Below, piece after piece: positions 33,635 to 45,416 of a stretch of 64,000 nt of DNA. Source of the stretch: Cryptomeria japonica (taxonomy: Eukaryota; Streptophyta; Pinopsida; Cupressales; Cupressaceae); the NCBI RefSeq assembly GCF_030272615.1, contig NC_081415.1, positions 375,239,392 to 375,303,391 of the forward strand, read 5' to 3'. The first letter of the stretch is position 1; the number at the start of each line of letters is the position of its first letter. A program made the translations under genes and the position numbers. The notes below the pieces were generated by a model. That model worked only from the letters and a program-made list of their open reading frames with translations, was not told where the DNA came from and made no database searches.

Positions 33635-35191
33635 ATTTTCACTGATCCATTGCCTTCTCATACCTCTAATGCGATTGATACTACTGATTCCTCTGTCTCA
33701 CCTGATGATCTTGTGTCTATGACTCCGAATGTGATTAACTTTGTGGAGCAACAGAAAATCCCTAAAGAACCTTCCATCACATTTGATTCCAGTGAAACTA
33801 TCAGGGCACCTGATGGTCCTTTATATATAGTTGCAAAAGTCAAGAATACACCTTGCCATGGAGTGCTTATTGATCCTTCTTGTATGGTTAATGTCATTAC
33901 TGAAGAACTTCTTTTTACTTTGCAATTGAATCAAGTGATCTATGACGAAACAAATGTGGTTGTGAAACTATTTGATGCATTTTCTTCTCCTGCAATTGGT
34001 TCTATTACATTACCTATTGAGGTCCATAACAAATCCCTTGATGTGGACTTTGCTATTATTCCATCATCCGAACAATTTCGTGTGAAGCTAGGCTATCCTT
34101 GGCTATCTTCCATGAAAGCTATTGCTTCTCCTATTCACAAGTGTTTGAAATTTCCCCATAATGGTGAAGTTGTTACTGTCAATCATAGTCTCTTTAAACC
34201 AGCTGAAAGAACTTCTAGTGTTCCTATTGATTACTTTTGGCCTAAACAATTCCAATCTCTTCCTCCGCGAAGTGATCATCTTTTCAAATGTTATCAAAAG
34301 TGGAAAAAAGATATGATCCTTTCTCTAAGTGAACCTAGAACACCCAAACTTGACATTCCTATCATTCTTGAGAAGGAAGTTCTTCCTTTGAAAGATAAAA
34401 CTAATGTCTTTCCCCAAGAAGATTCCCAACCTATTCCTATGGATGTGACTATGCCTATATCTAATAAACCTCCTAAGAGTAGACCTATACCTCCTCGTCA
34501 TGATGGACTTGGTCTCCTTCCTAAACCAAATATTCCTCCCTTATATGGAGCAGTTCCTCCTCCTTCCTCTTATGGAGAGAAGAGACCTTCCTCTTCTCCT
34601 ATTATTCAACCTAAGAGACCACAACCTAAACACCCAAGTGATAAGGATGAGAACATTCCTCCTCCTCAATCTTCTCAACTTCCTACTAAGACTAGACGAA
34701 ATCGTTCTGCACATGAACGCCGACGAAAGCGTCGTCTTAGAGCTCAGGCAGCTGCTTCTCAAACTTTGCAATCCCCAAGAACACCTTCAGCCAGTATTAT
34801 TCCATTTTCTCCTCAACCGAAAATTGAGCCAAAATCTCCTAAACATAAGATGCATGATGGTCTTGATCCTGTGCGAGTTAAAGATCCTATTTTTATAAAT
34901 CTTGATGATGATATAGATGAAAATGTTATTCATGATGAAAATGTTACTCCTATTCATTCTGATAGTGAATATGAACTTGTTGATATTGATAACCATTTAT
35001 CTAATGAATTTTCTAAAGCACTTATCCTAGCTCCTAGACAAGAACACCGTGGCTTGGGATATGAACATAGCCCTTGTTTGGATCTTGTGATAGCTCCATC
35101 TGTTGTGTTGGATGTTCCTCCTCTAGCGTGTTCCCTACCTTCCCGAAACATTGATCAGCAAGATCGGGGGGTAGATGACGTGCTAGACTAG
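33635..35191 (+). CDS. Protease-like ORF of element A with basic and acidic C-terminal tail
   Basis: In frame with gag after one TAG (33632-33634); there is no ATG near the start (the first usable start-like codon is TTG at 33650), so expression would need readthrough or the stop is a mutation. The retropepsin-like part lies at residues ~50-190: GVLIDPSCMVNVI holds the catalytic Asp, but the DTG/DSG/DGG triplet reads DPS; VKLGYPWLSSMKAI matches the LLGRPWL signature and HKCLKFPHNGEVV follows. A Pro-rich stretch, an Arg-rich segment (HERRRKRRLRAQ, near residue 357) and an acidic tail (DDDIDENV) come next. It ends at TAG 35189-35191 without polymerase motifs. Protease activity is doubtful because of the altered triplet. 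Confidence 0.8.
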   Translation: MFTDPLPSHTSNAIDTTDSSVSPDDLVSMTPNVINFVEQQKIPKEPSITFDSSETIRAPDGPLYIVAKVKNTPCHGVLIDPSCMVNVITEELLFTLQLNQVIYDETNVVVKLFDAFSSPAIGSITLPIEVHNKSLDVDFAIIPSSEQFRVKLGYPWLSSMKAIASPIHKCLKFPHNGEVVTVNHSLFKPAERTSSVPIDYFWPKQFQSLPPRSDHLFKCYQKWKKDMILSLSEPRTPKLDIPIILEKEVLPLKDKTNVFPQEDSQPIPMDVTMPISNKPPKSRPIPPRHDGLGLLPKPNIPPLYGAVPPPSSYGEKRPSSSPIIQPKRPQPKHPSDKDENIPPPQSSQLPTKTRRNRSAHERRRKRRLRAQAAASQTLQSPRTPSASIIPFSPQPKIEPKSPKHKMHDGLDPVRVKDPIFINLDDDIDENVIHDENVTPIHSDSEYELVDIDNHLSNEFSKALILAPRQEHRGLGYEHSPCLDLVIAPSVVLDVPPLACSLPSRNIDQQDRGVDDVLD

Positions 35192-35920
35192 TTTCATTAG
35201 CATAGCAGATTCTCTCCCCCTCTCTTTTGTTACTTCTTCTATGTGTTATTCTCATTCTTCTATTTTGTTGTCCTTAGTGTTGTCTACTTGAGGACGATGC
35301 AAAACATTGAGATCTCTTTTGGTCTCTCTCATGTTGACTCAAAAGACACATGTGTTCCCTTCTTCTAGGTGACCTTCCTTGATTGGGGAATGAAGAACAA
35401 TTATGCATACATACATATGATATACATGAATTATCATACAGCATACTGACCCCGAGGAAAGCGAAGTCACCTTGTGCTTTGTGTTTTGTGCCTATTATCC
35501 TTGGGCTTATCTCACACTTGGGGGCTAAATCCTTGTGATAACGTGCTCCTTTCTCATTTCTTATATGTATCACTACCTTAAAGCAATCACCCCCGGTGAG
35601 GCATGTGCGATCGCTTTAACGTAGGGGGGCATACATCCCGTTCATATCTTTTCAAGATACTTGAAAATTTCTTGACAAATTTAGCTTTGCCTTGAAAATT
35701 TTTGATATCTTTCTTGCATGACTCATAGTGAGGGAACCTTACTACTGACAGTCATGGTTCTCCCTCGTGATCTTCCCTTTTACTTTGTCAATCGAAGTCG
35801 TAAGATCCTTAGTCCACTGGGGGCTTGGTGTATCTTGCCTCCTTGACATGGTGAAAGTTTTTCAATGTTGTTTCCTTGTACTTTACCGGAAGTATTGGCG
35901 TACGCTTATACTCCCGCTAA
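35192..35920 (+). other. 3' untranslated region of element A
   Basis: 729 bp without a supported gene, with pyrimidine-rich stretches and a GGGGGC run at 35626. No trace of reverse transcriptase or integrase is found on either strand. Confidence 0.7.
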
Positions 35921-35933
35921 AGTGGGGGCTAAA
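35921..35933 (+). promoter_or_regulatory. Polypurine tract of element A
   Basis: AGTGGGGGCTAAA directly precedes the 3' LTR start TGTAGCGTCC. Confidence 0.75.
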
Positions 35934-37164
35934 TGTAGCGTCCTAAAATTGTGACACTTGCAGTTTCGACTGCATTTGGGTCTTCACGATGGCAATGCAA
36001 CACGGAACCTGAATGGAGACCCCGAAACTTGTTCATGACATCAAAAACTGCATTTTTCCAACACCCTGGTTGATCCCTCCTTGCACCCTGCTGTCCCGGG
36101 AGGTGGGACCAGAGCGCCCAGCGCCCTGGTCCCCTAGGACCATGGCGCCCAGCGCCCTGGTCCCTGGCCCTATTTTGGGCCCGGTCTCCTATGGGACTTC
36201 GGGCCTTTTTGTTTGCAAATTGGAAAATAACATTTCCTGGTCGGCCTGAGGTCCGGAAAATCAGTCTATTAACCCTAATTGGCAAGTATATAAACTACAT
36301 TTCCTCTCCCATTTTAGGGAGGAAGGACATATGTGTACAAGACGCGGAAACGATATTCAAACATTCAAGCATTCAAGCATTCAAGCATTCCTTCAAGCAA
36401 TTGATCATTCTAAGTCTCCATTCAAGGCTTAGTGTTGCATTCAAGACAAGGATTCAACCATTGAAGAGGAGATCACTTACAACACATTACATACTACATA
36501 CATTACACCTTCGCATGTAAGAATACAAACATTCTTACAACAAGGTATCAGTACTTGTTTACATTACAAACATTTACATTTACAACATTCTCATTTCTTG
36601 GTTAATTCCAAAACCGAGGTTTGACCTAAAGGCAAACCCCTCATCCCTAACCCCCCAATCGTCCTCTCTTTTCTGTGTGTATGTTGCAAGTACGCGGCTA
36701 TAATTGAAGATCTGGAATCCTTGTGCAGAGACGAACAAATCCACCTTCGTTTCGCGGATTTTTCGGAGGACCGTGTGCACGCCGAGCGCCATCGTCCCGT
36801 CAACTTTCTCTCAAATTTGCAGAACAGCACCGTCTCGACATTTTACTGCTAATTCCAGGTCCGCAGCTTCATATCATATCCCTATCTCTATTTATAAGCG
36901 AATATTTCCCACTTTACATGCATTCCTAGTTCAATCTTTCTATCTACATTCTTTACAAAAGAGGTTATCCTTGCTATCACAACCCTTGAAACTCATATAG
37001 AATCCAATCTTGCATTGCGTGGGATTGGATCTTGTGGGTTTCAACCCCTCTTTTGAATGTAAAGTCCCTCCTAAGTGAAAACCATCAACCCTAGTGACTC
37101 TCCCTTCTCTCTCCTCGGAGTTGGGGAGGGGAGAACGACTAGGGTTCGATCTTTCCGCTTTACA
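35934..37164 (+). repeat. 3' LTR of element A (1231 bp)
   Basis: Near-identical to 29295-30564, ending GCTTTACA before the target-site duplication CAAGC. TATATAAA stands at 36287-36294. It has one GC-rich tandem unit and one or two ATTCAAGC units fewer than the 5' LTR. The GTGTGCACGCCGAGCGCC motif is at 36770-36799. Confidence 0.95.
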
Positions 37165-40100
37165 CAAGCTTGTGCTTCCTAAACGCAAGTGTTGAAGCAT
37201 CAAAATGTGTGTTTGGAGGAAACACAAGCTTGAAAATGAAAGTTCTTATTCCAAATCCACAAACATGAAAGCATGATCATGAAACTTATCGTACTGTCGA
37301 ATCAACATTTTCAAGCTTTTGCTTCCTAAATGCAAGTTATGAAGCATCAAAATGTGTGTTTGGAGGTAACCACAAGCTTGAAAATGCAAGTTTTGATTCC
37401 GTAGCCACGAAGATGAAAGCGTGATTATGAAATTTATCATACTCCCAAATCATCATTTTCAAGCTTGTGCTTCCTAAACGCAAGTTTTGAACCATCAAAA
37501 TGTGTATTTGGAGGTAACACAAGCTTGAAAATGCAAGTTTTTATTCCAAAGCCACAATCATGAAAGCTTCATTATGAAACTTATAGTACTCCCAAATCAT
37601 CATTTTCAAGCTTGTGCTTCCTAAACGCAAGCTTTTAAGCATCAAAATGTGTGTTTGGCAATAACACAAGCTTAAAAATGCAAATTTTGATTCTAAACCC
37701 ATGAACATGAAAGTGCCATTATGAAACTTATTATACTCCCAAATCATCATTTTCACGTTGGTGCTTCATACACAAAAGTTTTGAACCATCAAAATGTGTG
37801 CTTGGAAGTAACACAAGCTTGAAAATGCTATGTCTAATTCCAAAGTCACAAACATGAAAGCGTGATTATCAAACTTATCTTACTCCCAAATCATCCATCA
37901 TTTTCAAGCTTGTGCTTCCTAAATGTAGCATTTGATGCACCAAAATGTGTGTTTGGCGATAACACAAACTTAAAAATGCAACTTCTGATTCTGAACCCAT
38001 GTACATGAAAGTGCGATTATGAAGCTTATCATACTCCCAAATCATCATGTTCAAGCTTGTGCTTCCTAAACGCAAGTTTTGAAACATCAAAATGTGTGTT
38101 TGGAGGTAACACAAGCTTGAGAATGCAAGTTCTGATTCTGAAGCCACGATCATGAAAGCATGATTATGATATTTATTGTACTCCCAAATCATCATTTTCA
38201 AGCTTGTGCTTCCTAAACACAAGTGTTGAAGCATCAAATTGTGTGTTTAGAGGAATCAAAAGCTTGAAAATGCAAGTTCTTATTCCGAAGCCACGAACAT
38301 TAAAGTGCGATTATGAAACTTATCGTACTCCCGAATAATCATTTTCAAGCTTGTGCTTTCTAAATGCAAGTTCTAAAGCTTCAAAATGTGTGTCTAAGGT
38401 AACGCAAGTTTGAAAATGCAAGTTCTCATTTCGTAGCCAAGGAGATGAAAGCGAGATTATGAAACTTATCATACTCCCAAATCATCATTTTCAAGCTTGT
38501 GCTTCCTAAGCGCAAGTTTTGAACCATCAAAATGTGTCTTTGGAGGTAACACAAGCTTGAAAATGCAAGTTTTGATTCCAAATCCATGATTATGAAACTT
38601 ATTGTACTCCGAAATCATCATATTCAAGCTTGTGCTTCCTAAACATTTTTTCAAGCATGAAATTATGTGTTTGGAGGTAACACAAGCTTGAAAATGCAAG
38701 TGCTTACTCTGAAGCCACGAACATGAAAGCGTGATTATGAAACTTATCATACTCCCAAATCATCATTTTCAAGCTTGTGCTTCCTAAACGCAAGTTTTGA
38801 AGCATTAAAATTTGTGTTTGGAGGTAACACAAGCTTGAAAATGCAAGTTCTGATTTCATAGCCATAAAGATGAAAGTGCGATTATGAAACTTATCATACT
38901 CCCAAATCATCATTTTCAAACTTGTGCTTCCTAAACGCAAGTTTTGAAGCATCAAAATTTGTGTTTGGAGGTAACACAAGCACGAAAAATGCAAGTTCTA
39001 ATTCTAAAACCACAAACATTAAACCATGATTATGAAACTTATAGTACTCCCAAATCATCATTTTCAAGTTTGTGCTTCGTAAACGCAAGTTTTGAAGCAT
39101 CAAAATGTGTCTTTGGAGGTAGCATAAGCTTGAAAATGCAAATTTTGATTTCGAAGCTAGGTACATAAAAGCGGAATTATGAAACTTATTGTACTCCTAA
39201 ATCATCATTTACAAGCTTGTGCTTCCTAAATGCAAGTTTTGAAGAATAAAAATGTGTGTTTGGAGGTAACACAAGCTTGAAAATGCAAGTTCTAATTGTG
39301 ATGCCATGAATATGAAAGCGCGATTATGAAACGCATCATACTTCCAAAAATCATTTTCAAGCTTGTGCTTCCTAAACGCAAGCTTTGAATCTTGAAAATG
39401 TGTGTTTGGTGATAAGAAAAGCTTTAAAATGCAAGTTCTAATTCCAAACCCATGAACATGAATGCACGATTATGAAACTTATCGTACTCTGAAATCATCA
39501 ATTTCAAGCTTGTACTTCCTAAACGCAAGTTTTCAACCATCAAAACGTGTGTTTGGAGGTAACACAAGCTTGAAAATGCAAGTTTTGATTTTCAAGCCAT
39601 GATCATGAAAGTGTGATTATGAAACTTATATTAATCCCAAATCATCATTTCCAGGCTTGTGCTTCCTAAATGCAAGTTTTGAAGCATCAAAATGTGTGTT
39701 TGGAGGCACAACAAGCTTGAAAATGCAAATTTTGATTCCAAAGCCATGAACATAAAAGCTTGATTATGAAACTTATCGTAATCCCAAATCATCATTTTCA
39801 AGCTTGTGCTTCCTTAACACAAATTTTGAAGCATCAAAATGTGTCTTTGGCAGTAACACAAGATTAAGAATGCAAGTTCTTATACTGAGCCCATGAACAT
39901 GAAAGCGCGATTATGAAACTTATTGTAATCCCAAATCGTCATTTTCAAGCTTGCTCTTCTTAAATGCAAGTTTTGAACCATCAAAATTTGTGTTTCGAGG
40001 TAACACAAGCTTGAAAATGCAAGTTCTTCTTACGAAGCCACGATCATGAAAGCACGATTATGAATCTTATCGTACCTCCAAATCATTATTTTCAAGCTTG

Positions 40101-40774
40101 TGCTTCCTGAACGCAAGTGTTGAAGCATCAAAATATGTGTTTGGAGGAAACACAAGCTTGAAAATGCAAGTTCTTATTCCAAAGCCACAAACATGAAATT
40201 GCAATCATGAAACTTATCGTACTCCCAAATCATCATTTTCAATCTTGTGCTTCCTAAACGCAAGTTTTGAAGTATCAAAATGTGTGTTTGGAGGTAGCAC
40301 AAGGTTGAAAATGCAAGTTTTGATTTTGAAGCCACAAACATGAAAGTGTGATTATGATACTTATCGTACTCCCAAATTATTATTTTGAAACTTAAGCTTC
40401 CTAAATGCAAATTTTAAAGCATCAAAATGTTTGTTTGGAGGTAACACGAGCTTGAAAATGCAATTTTTTATTTCGAAGCCATGAACATTAATGCATGATT
40501 ATGAAACTTATCATACTCCCAAATCATCATTTTCAAGCTTGCGCTCCCTAAACGCAAGTTTTGAAGCATCAAAAAGTGTGTTTAGAGGTAACACAAGCTT
40601 GCAAATGGAAGTTTTGATTTTGAAGCCATGAACATGATAGCATGATTATGAAACTTATCACACTCCCTAATAATCATTTTCAAGTCTGTGCTTCCTAAAC
40701 TCAAGTTTTGAAGCATCAAAATGTGTGTTCGGCGGTAACACGAGCTTAAAAATGTAAGTTTTGATTCTGAACCA
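37165..40774. repeat. 147-bp satellite array, part 2
   Basis: About 24-25 monomers continuing in the same orientation and phase across the element A insertion: the monomer cut at CAAGC resumes with CAAGCTTGTGCTTCC. It is cut by element B inside the GAACCCATGAACATG part of a monomer. Confidence 0.95.
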
Positions 40775-43421
40775 TGTTGGTTCCCAAAACCACAGATTAG
40801 AAAACCAAAAGACTTGCCAAATCCTCAAGTACTCCAATCAGTCTTGGTCAATGAACAGGGATGGTCAAAGACCAAATCCCTCTACACTTTAGGCTCCACT
40901 AAACCTAGGTGGTATGCCTCTTCCTCTCAAGCACAAAAGGTTATTTATAGTGGATTTAAACCTTTAAGCAAGTTTACACAACTGGAAAATTATTGTTCTG
41001 TAACTATGCTTTATTATGTGCTTTAAACTGAATGCTTTGAAAACAAATGATTGTGAATATATATTGAAAATGAGATTGCTTTCAGGACTTAAATGAAATT
41101 TGCATAGATCAGTTCATATAGGATTTGGGAAGAACGTTTCTCTATCAAGGACCTTGAATGCATACAGATCAAAACCCTAAAAGATCAATAACATACCAGT
41201 GCCTCTATCTAGGGATATATATGACACTTTGTGGAAAAAATATCTTATCAACTCAAGAGACAATTTCTTATCAACTATGAAGGTTCAGTATGCGTTACAC
41301 AAACAATAAGAACTCAATCTTTCACTTAATGCAACGACATGTGATTCACATCATAGCAAATCTATAAATAAATTTTTCAAGAGGACAAAGATAATCATCA
41401 ACACAAAATTCCACACAATATTTGGAAAAAGAAACAGCGAACCTTGTATATTAATCTTCAGGAAATAATTGCATACATAAGCTGCACTTGCAGATACTCC
41501 ATTACAAATTGCTTGCATAAAATGATACTTCTTCTTCCTATAGACTTCTCTAATACAAAATGATATTTAATCCTCACAGCAGTATCTTGTTCTTATCACC
41601 CTGCCCCTTTTTTACATAAAAAATGACTCCCTATAAGTATGTGAATCAAAATACATATATGAAAGGACACACCCTTTCATACACAGAAGGGAGTTACAAA
41701 TAGTTTCCTTCCAAAGGACACACCCTTTGGTTTAATAAATAATTGCAAATGAGAATCCTAAAAATACTAAATGATGCTTTAATAATGTGTCTTCTATTCT
41801 CTACCTCGATAAAATTCCTCAACAAGTATTCATTATCTTCTCATTATTTTCTGCACACCAGATAATCCAATCAAATTCCTTGATTTGAAAATTAAACATA
41901 TTTCATCTTAGATTTTAGTTTGAAAATACTTGTTTACAATAATTCATTAAAACCAAAGTATTTCCCTTTAACAATATTTTGCAAACATAGCATCCATTCA
42001 TACAAAATAATACCTTACCCTAAAATATATATTCAAGGCACTTTATTCAGGATAAATACACATAAAATTCATCTTTAATGCACTTTGAAATAATAACGTA
42101 AAGCAAAGAATATACTTCCCTTTTATTATTTTCAGGAATTGGTATTCCGGCCATATTTCCCCTTTGTAGTCTGAGCTATACATTTAATTCTGATTTTTTA
42201 TTGCACCCCGCCACGTATATGCCTTTGGTTCGTTCGAGGATCACCCTTTATCTTTTGGCCAGACTTCCTCCTTCAGTGAACTACTTGCATGTTTTATCGA
42301 TTATGTAGTTTCATCGATACCTTTTGTTTTTTTTATGGAACTAATGCTTTTGGTGAATCTGTTTTGAGTTTCATCGCGGCCAAGGTTTGTTCGATAAGCT
42401 CAGCACCGCCGGACTATTTCACTTCAACTGTTTGCCTCAACCGCCTCATTCTACCACTTGTTGCTAGCGGTTAGTCGCCAAGTCACGATGGGTAACTAAC
42501 GAGCAGTTTCCCATCGCGGTATAGCGATAGACGTTGGATCTCTTTCAACCTGCTCGCCCCTTATCTCTTCGTCCAGCTTCCTTAATCTGCTCGTCCTTTG
42601 CCTGATTTGCCTCCCTCTGAGCTCTGCCACGTATCTGCTTTTGATTGGTTCTGGGGTCCCTATCGTGCCACCTCAGCACGGCCTGGACTCATCGTCGGAA
42701 TGAGGCTTTTCCTTATCGCTCTTTATTTCCTTTGAATCGCTTCCTTCTAGCAGGCCCCACCACTCAGTCGCCCTGTCGCGGTGAATACACATCGAGCACC
42801 TTTCGATCGCGGTATAGCGACCGTCGTTGGATATTTCTTGATCACCACTAGATCTTTCTAATATGCTCGCTTGTTAATTTCCCCTTTTCCGCACGTGCTT
42901 TGTCGTCAAGTTGCAGGGATAAACCAGTGTGCATGTCTATCTTGCGGTATAGCGACGGTCGTCAGATCTTCTGCGATCACCGTCCGATCTTCCTGACTTG
43001 CTTGATCTTTATCCTTTATCCTCACCAGCCTGTCGTAAACTTTGGTTGCCTCAAGGTGCGTGTTCGCGTGCGTGGGGTCCACTGGGTTTAGCCAAACCTT
43101 CTTCACACCAAAAGCCATTTGTCTTTCGACAATTGTAATTCGAATCACCTCGGATTTTAACGTTAAACGAGCCTATCCCACAAACAATGTGGGATAAAGG
43201 CTTTCCCTCTGCTAGCGCAGCACACTTGAAAGTTTCCAAAGCCTTTTCCACCGTTCTATATGTGCAGGTTTGGGAGTCTTGGTGACTCCAATTAATCTTT
43301 GGACAACTCCATTTTCTTCAGTATGCTCCTGCATATAAAACACCCGTAGTAAGTGCTCGAATGATAAGAAAAAGGGCATCTATATATAGCACAAATTATT
43401 TTGTAAAAATATATGCTAACA
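40775..43421 (-). repeat. 3' LTR of element B (2.65 kb)
   Basis: The minus strand starts TGTTAGCATATATTTTT at 43421 and ends TTTTGGGAACCAACA at 40775. It matches 50268-52913 closely. Three copies of a GCGGTATAGCGA motif lie at about 42515, 42808 and 42943. No supported gene lies inside. Confidence 0.93.
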
Positions 43422-43570
43422 GTGGCTCTTTCTGGGGATGTATGTTCTTTTTAAGGACATAGCAAGATCCTAGTTATCTCTGGAAAGCAGACCAAAATGA
43501 AAATTGAAAACACATACAGAAAACAAAAGAAAAACTACACTACTATAGTACAGGAAATACTCCCTGATCA
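43422..43570 (-). other. 3' untranslated stretch and presumed polypurine tract of element B
   Basis: Between the integrase stop and the LTR. The minus strand ends CCCCAGAAAGAGCCAC before TGTTAG; the same ending occurs before the LTR at 14670. Confidence 0.6.
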
Positions 43571-44728
43571 TCAAGAGAAGAAATGCTTGAGGTATTCAGC
43601 ATGGACTAGGAATTCCAGCACTTTGCCATCGGTATCTTGCAAATAATATGATATTTCTCCACTTTTTTCAAAGATGATATAAGGTCCTAGCCAGAGTGCA
43701 TCAAATTTTCCATGTTTTCCTTTGTCTTGGTCTTTAGCATTCCATCGAAGTACCCATTCTCCCTCCTCAAAAGTTCTGTCACAAGCCCTTTTATCATGTA
43801 AAGCCTTAACCATCTATTGTCTATGAATGTTTATTTCCTGAGCCTCTCTTCTACATTCATCCAACTCAGCCAACGCCATAAATTTGTCCTCCATAAAGTT
43901 CACCTCTTCTAAAAACTCTTATGTCACGAATTTATAAACTGGGATCAAATTACTCAAGTATAATCTTGCTTCTTTGCCATATACAAGCTCATATGGAGAA
44001 AATCTTGTGGACTTTTTGACTGTCACTCTATCAGCCCATACTGCTAATATCAACTTTGAATCCCAAGCTCTTTTATTATCACCCAACATCCTTTTGATAA
44101 TCTTCAACAAGTTTTTATTGCTGGATTCTGCTTGTCCATTTCCTTGGGGATGGTAAGGTAATGAATAGGACAAAGTGATGCCCTAATTTTCACAGAAATC
44201 AGAGAACTCATCAGATCTGAAACACATCCCATTATCTACCACAATTTTCTGAGGTACCCCAAATCTAGTAAGAATGTTTTCCAAAAGAAACTTTATCACA
44301 ACTTTGTTGGTAGCCTATCAGGTGGGAATGGCTTCAACCCACTTAGTAAAATAATCAGTAGCCACCAAAATCCATTTATGCCCACCACTAGATTTGTTTG
44401 CTATTTCCCCTATGAAGTCAATACCCCACATCTGGAATGGTTCCTCTGTATGCATGGGTCTAAGAGTAATAGCTCCATTATACTTAAGCTTCCTTGAAAA
44501 TTTTTGGCATGCTTCACATTTTCTGATATAAGCATGACAATCCTTGAAAATTTGGGGCCAATAATAACCGGCATTAAGAATTTTATGAGCTATGGTTTTG
44601 GCTGAGAAATGGCCTCCACATACACCTTCATGTAAGTCTCTCAAAATAGTAGATGCTTGACACTCATTTAGACAAAATAAAAGAATACCATCTCTATTTT
44701 TCCAGTATAGATCTCCATTAAGTAACAC
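43571..44728 (-). pseudogene. Integrase of element B
   Basis: Three open pieces in one frame (44728-44318, 44173-43919, 43813-43571) separated by single stops. The zinc-binding region shows HEGVCGGHF, GYYWP and CEACQKF. The core has WGIDFIGEI (first Asp, ~44430), VVDNG (second Asp, ~44245) and HPQGNGQAESSNK (catalytic Glu, ~44125). The C-terminal domain has the GPF/Y variant LWLGPYIIF and ends with AEYLKHFFS. All three catalytic acidic residues are kept. Stops follow VEAIPT, CEN, YKFVT and NIHRQ, so the gene is inactive as it stands. Confidence 0.92.
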
Positions 44729-44923
44729 ATACTTGGATGTTTGAAGCTTTAAAGTTCTCTTCTAACTATCATTTAAACTATTCAGACATTTCATATATTT
44801 TAAGTAATATACAATATTTGTATACCAAGGACATCTCTCAATGCTAATTTGTACATCTTCCAACTCTACCTAATTTACCTGTGCTGCTTCAAAATTGGAT
44901 TCTGCCATTAACTTTGCCAAACC

Positions 44924-45416
44924 CTAACCCCTTACAAACTTTGTGATTTCTAGATCAATATTGAATTCTTGGATCTGATTTATCCATCTGCATCTCCTTC
45001 CAGTAGTTTCTGATTGTCTTAAGATGTCTTTAACAACATCATTTGGCACATATGCAATGACAGTGGCACCAACCAAATAGGGTCTGAAAGATTTTATAGC
45101 TTTCACAAGAGCATAAGCCTGTTTTTCATTCAAATCATAGTTCAATTCGGATGCTTGTAAGGTTTTTCTAGAAAATGCCACTAGCCCTCATCATTCGTTT
45201 GTAACGTGATAGCAGTAATGGTATAGAATGAAGCAAATGAAAACACTTGGAAGGGTTTAGAGAAATCAGGTGATTTTAATATGGGGGCTTCCTTGATGGC
45301 TCTTTTGATATTTACAAAAGCTTAAAGAGCTTCATTAGTCCATTTTATTTCAACACCCATTTTCAACATTTTAGCAATAGGCTTTATGATTTCAGAGAAG
45401 TTTGAAACAAATCTTC
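44924..45416 (-). pseudogene. Degenerate native RNase H of element B
   Basis: The part at 45181-44924 reads FSRKTLQASELNYDLNEKQA and then VGATVIAYVPNDVVKDIL, GRRCRWINQIQEFNIDLEI. The layout is the gypsy RNase H that follows reverse transcriptase, including the NY-EKE-type helix. The strand that normally ends in Thr-Asp-His reads YVPND, so a catalytic Asp is missing. The upstream half (45416-45182) is in a disturbed frame with stops (FSFASFYTITAITLQTNDEG, then stop). An IAYVP-type strand at this position is, as I recall it, common in plant relatives, so the loss probably predates this copy. Confidence 0.85.

Larger units (their letters stand above)
29295..37164 (+). mobile_element. Element A: non-autonomous gypsy-type retrotransposon with gag and protease only
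   Basis: Two LTRs (29295-30564 and 35934-37164), a primer-binding site, a 1.16 kb leader, gag (31748-33634), a protease-like ORF (33650-35191), a 3' untranslated region and a polypurine tract. It is flanked by the 5-bp duplication CAAGC (29290-29294 and 37165-37169), and satellite sequence continues on both sides. Reverse transcriptase, RNase H and integrase are absent; only 742 bp separate the last ORF from the 3' LTR. Such gag-only LTR elements are known in plants (TR-GAG type). By eye the LTRs differ at roughly 20 positions plus repeat-number changes, so the insertion is fairly young. Confidence 0.92.

Noticed and set aside
34500-34898. Overlapping plus-strand ORF of 132 codons inside the element A protease ORF
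   Set aside because: It lies in a +1 frame over Pro/Arg-rich low-complexity coding sequence, has no recognised domain, and is shorter than the ORF that contains it.
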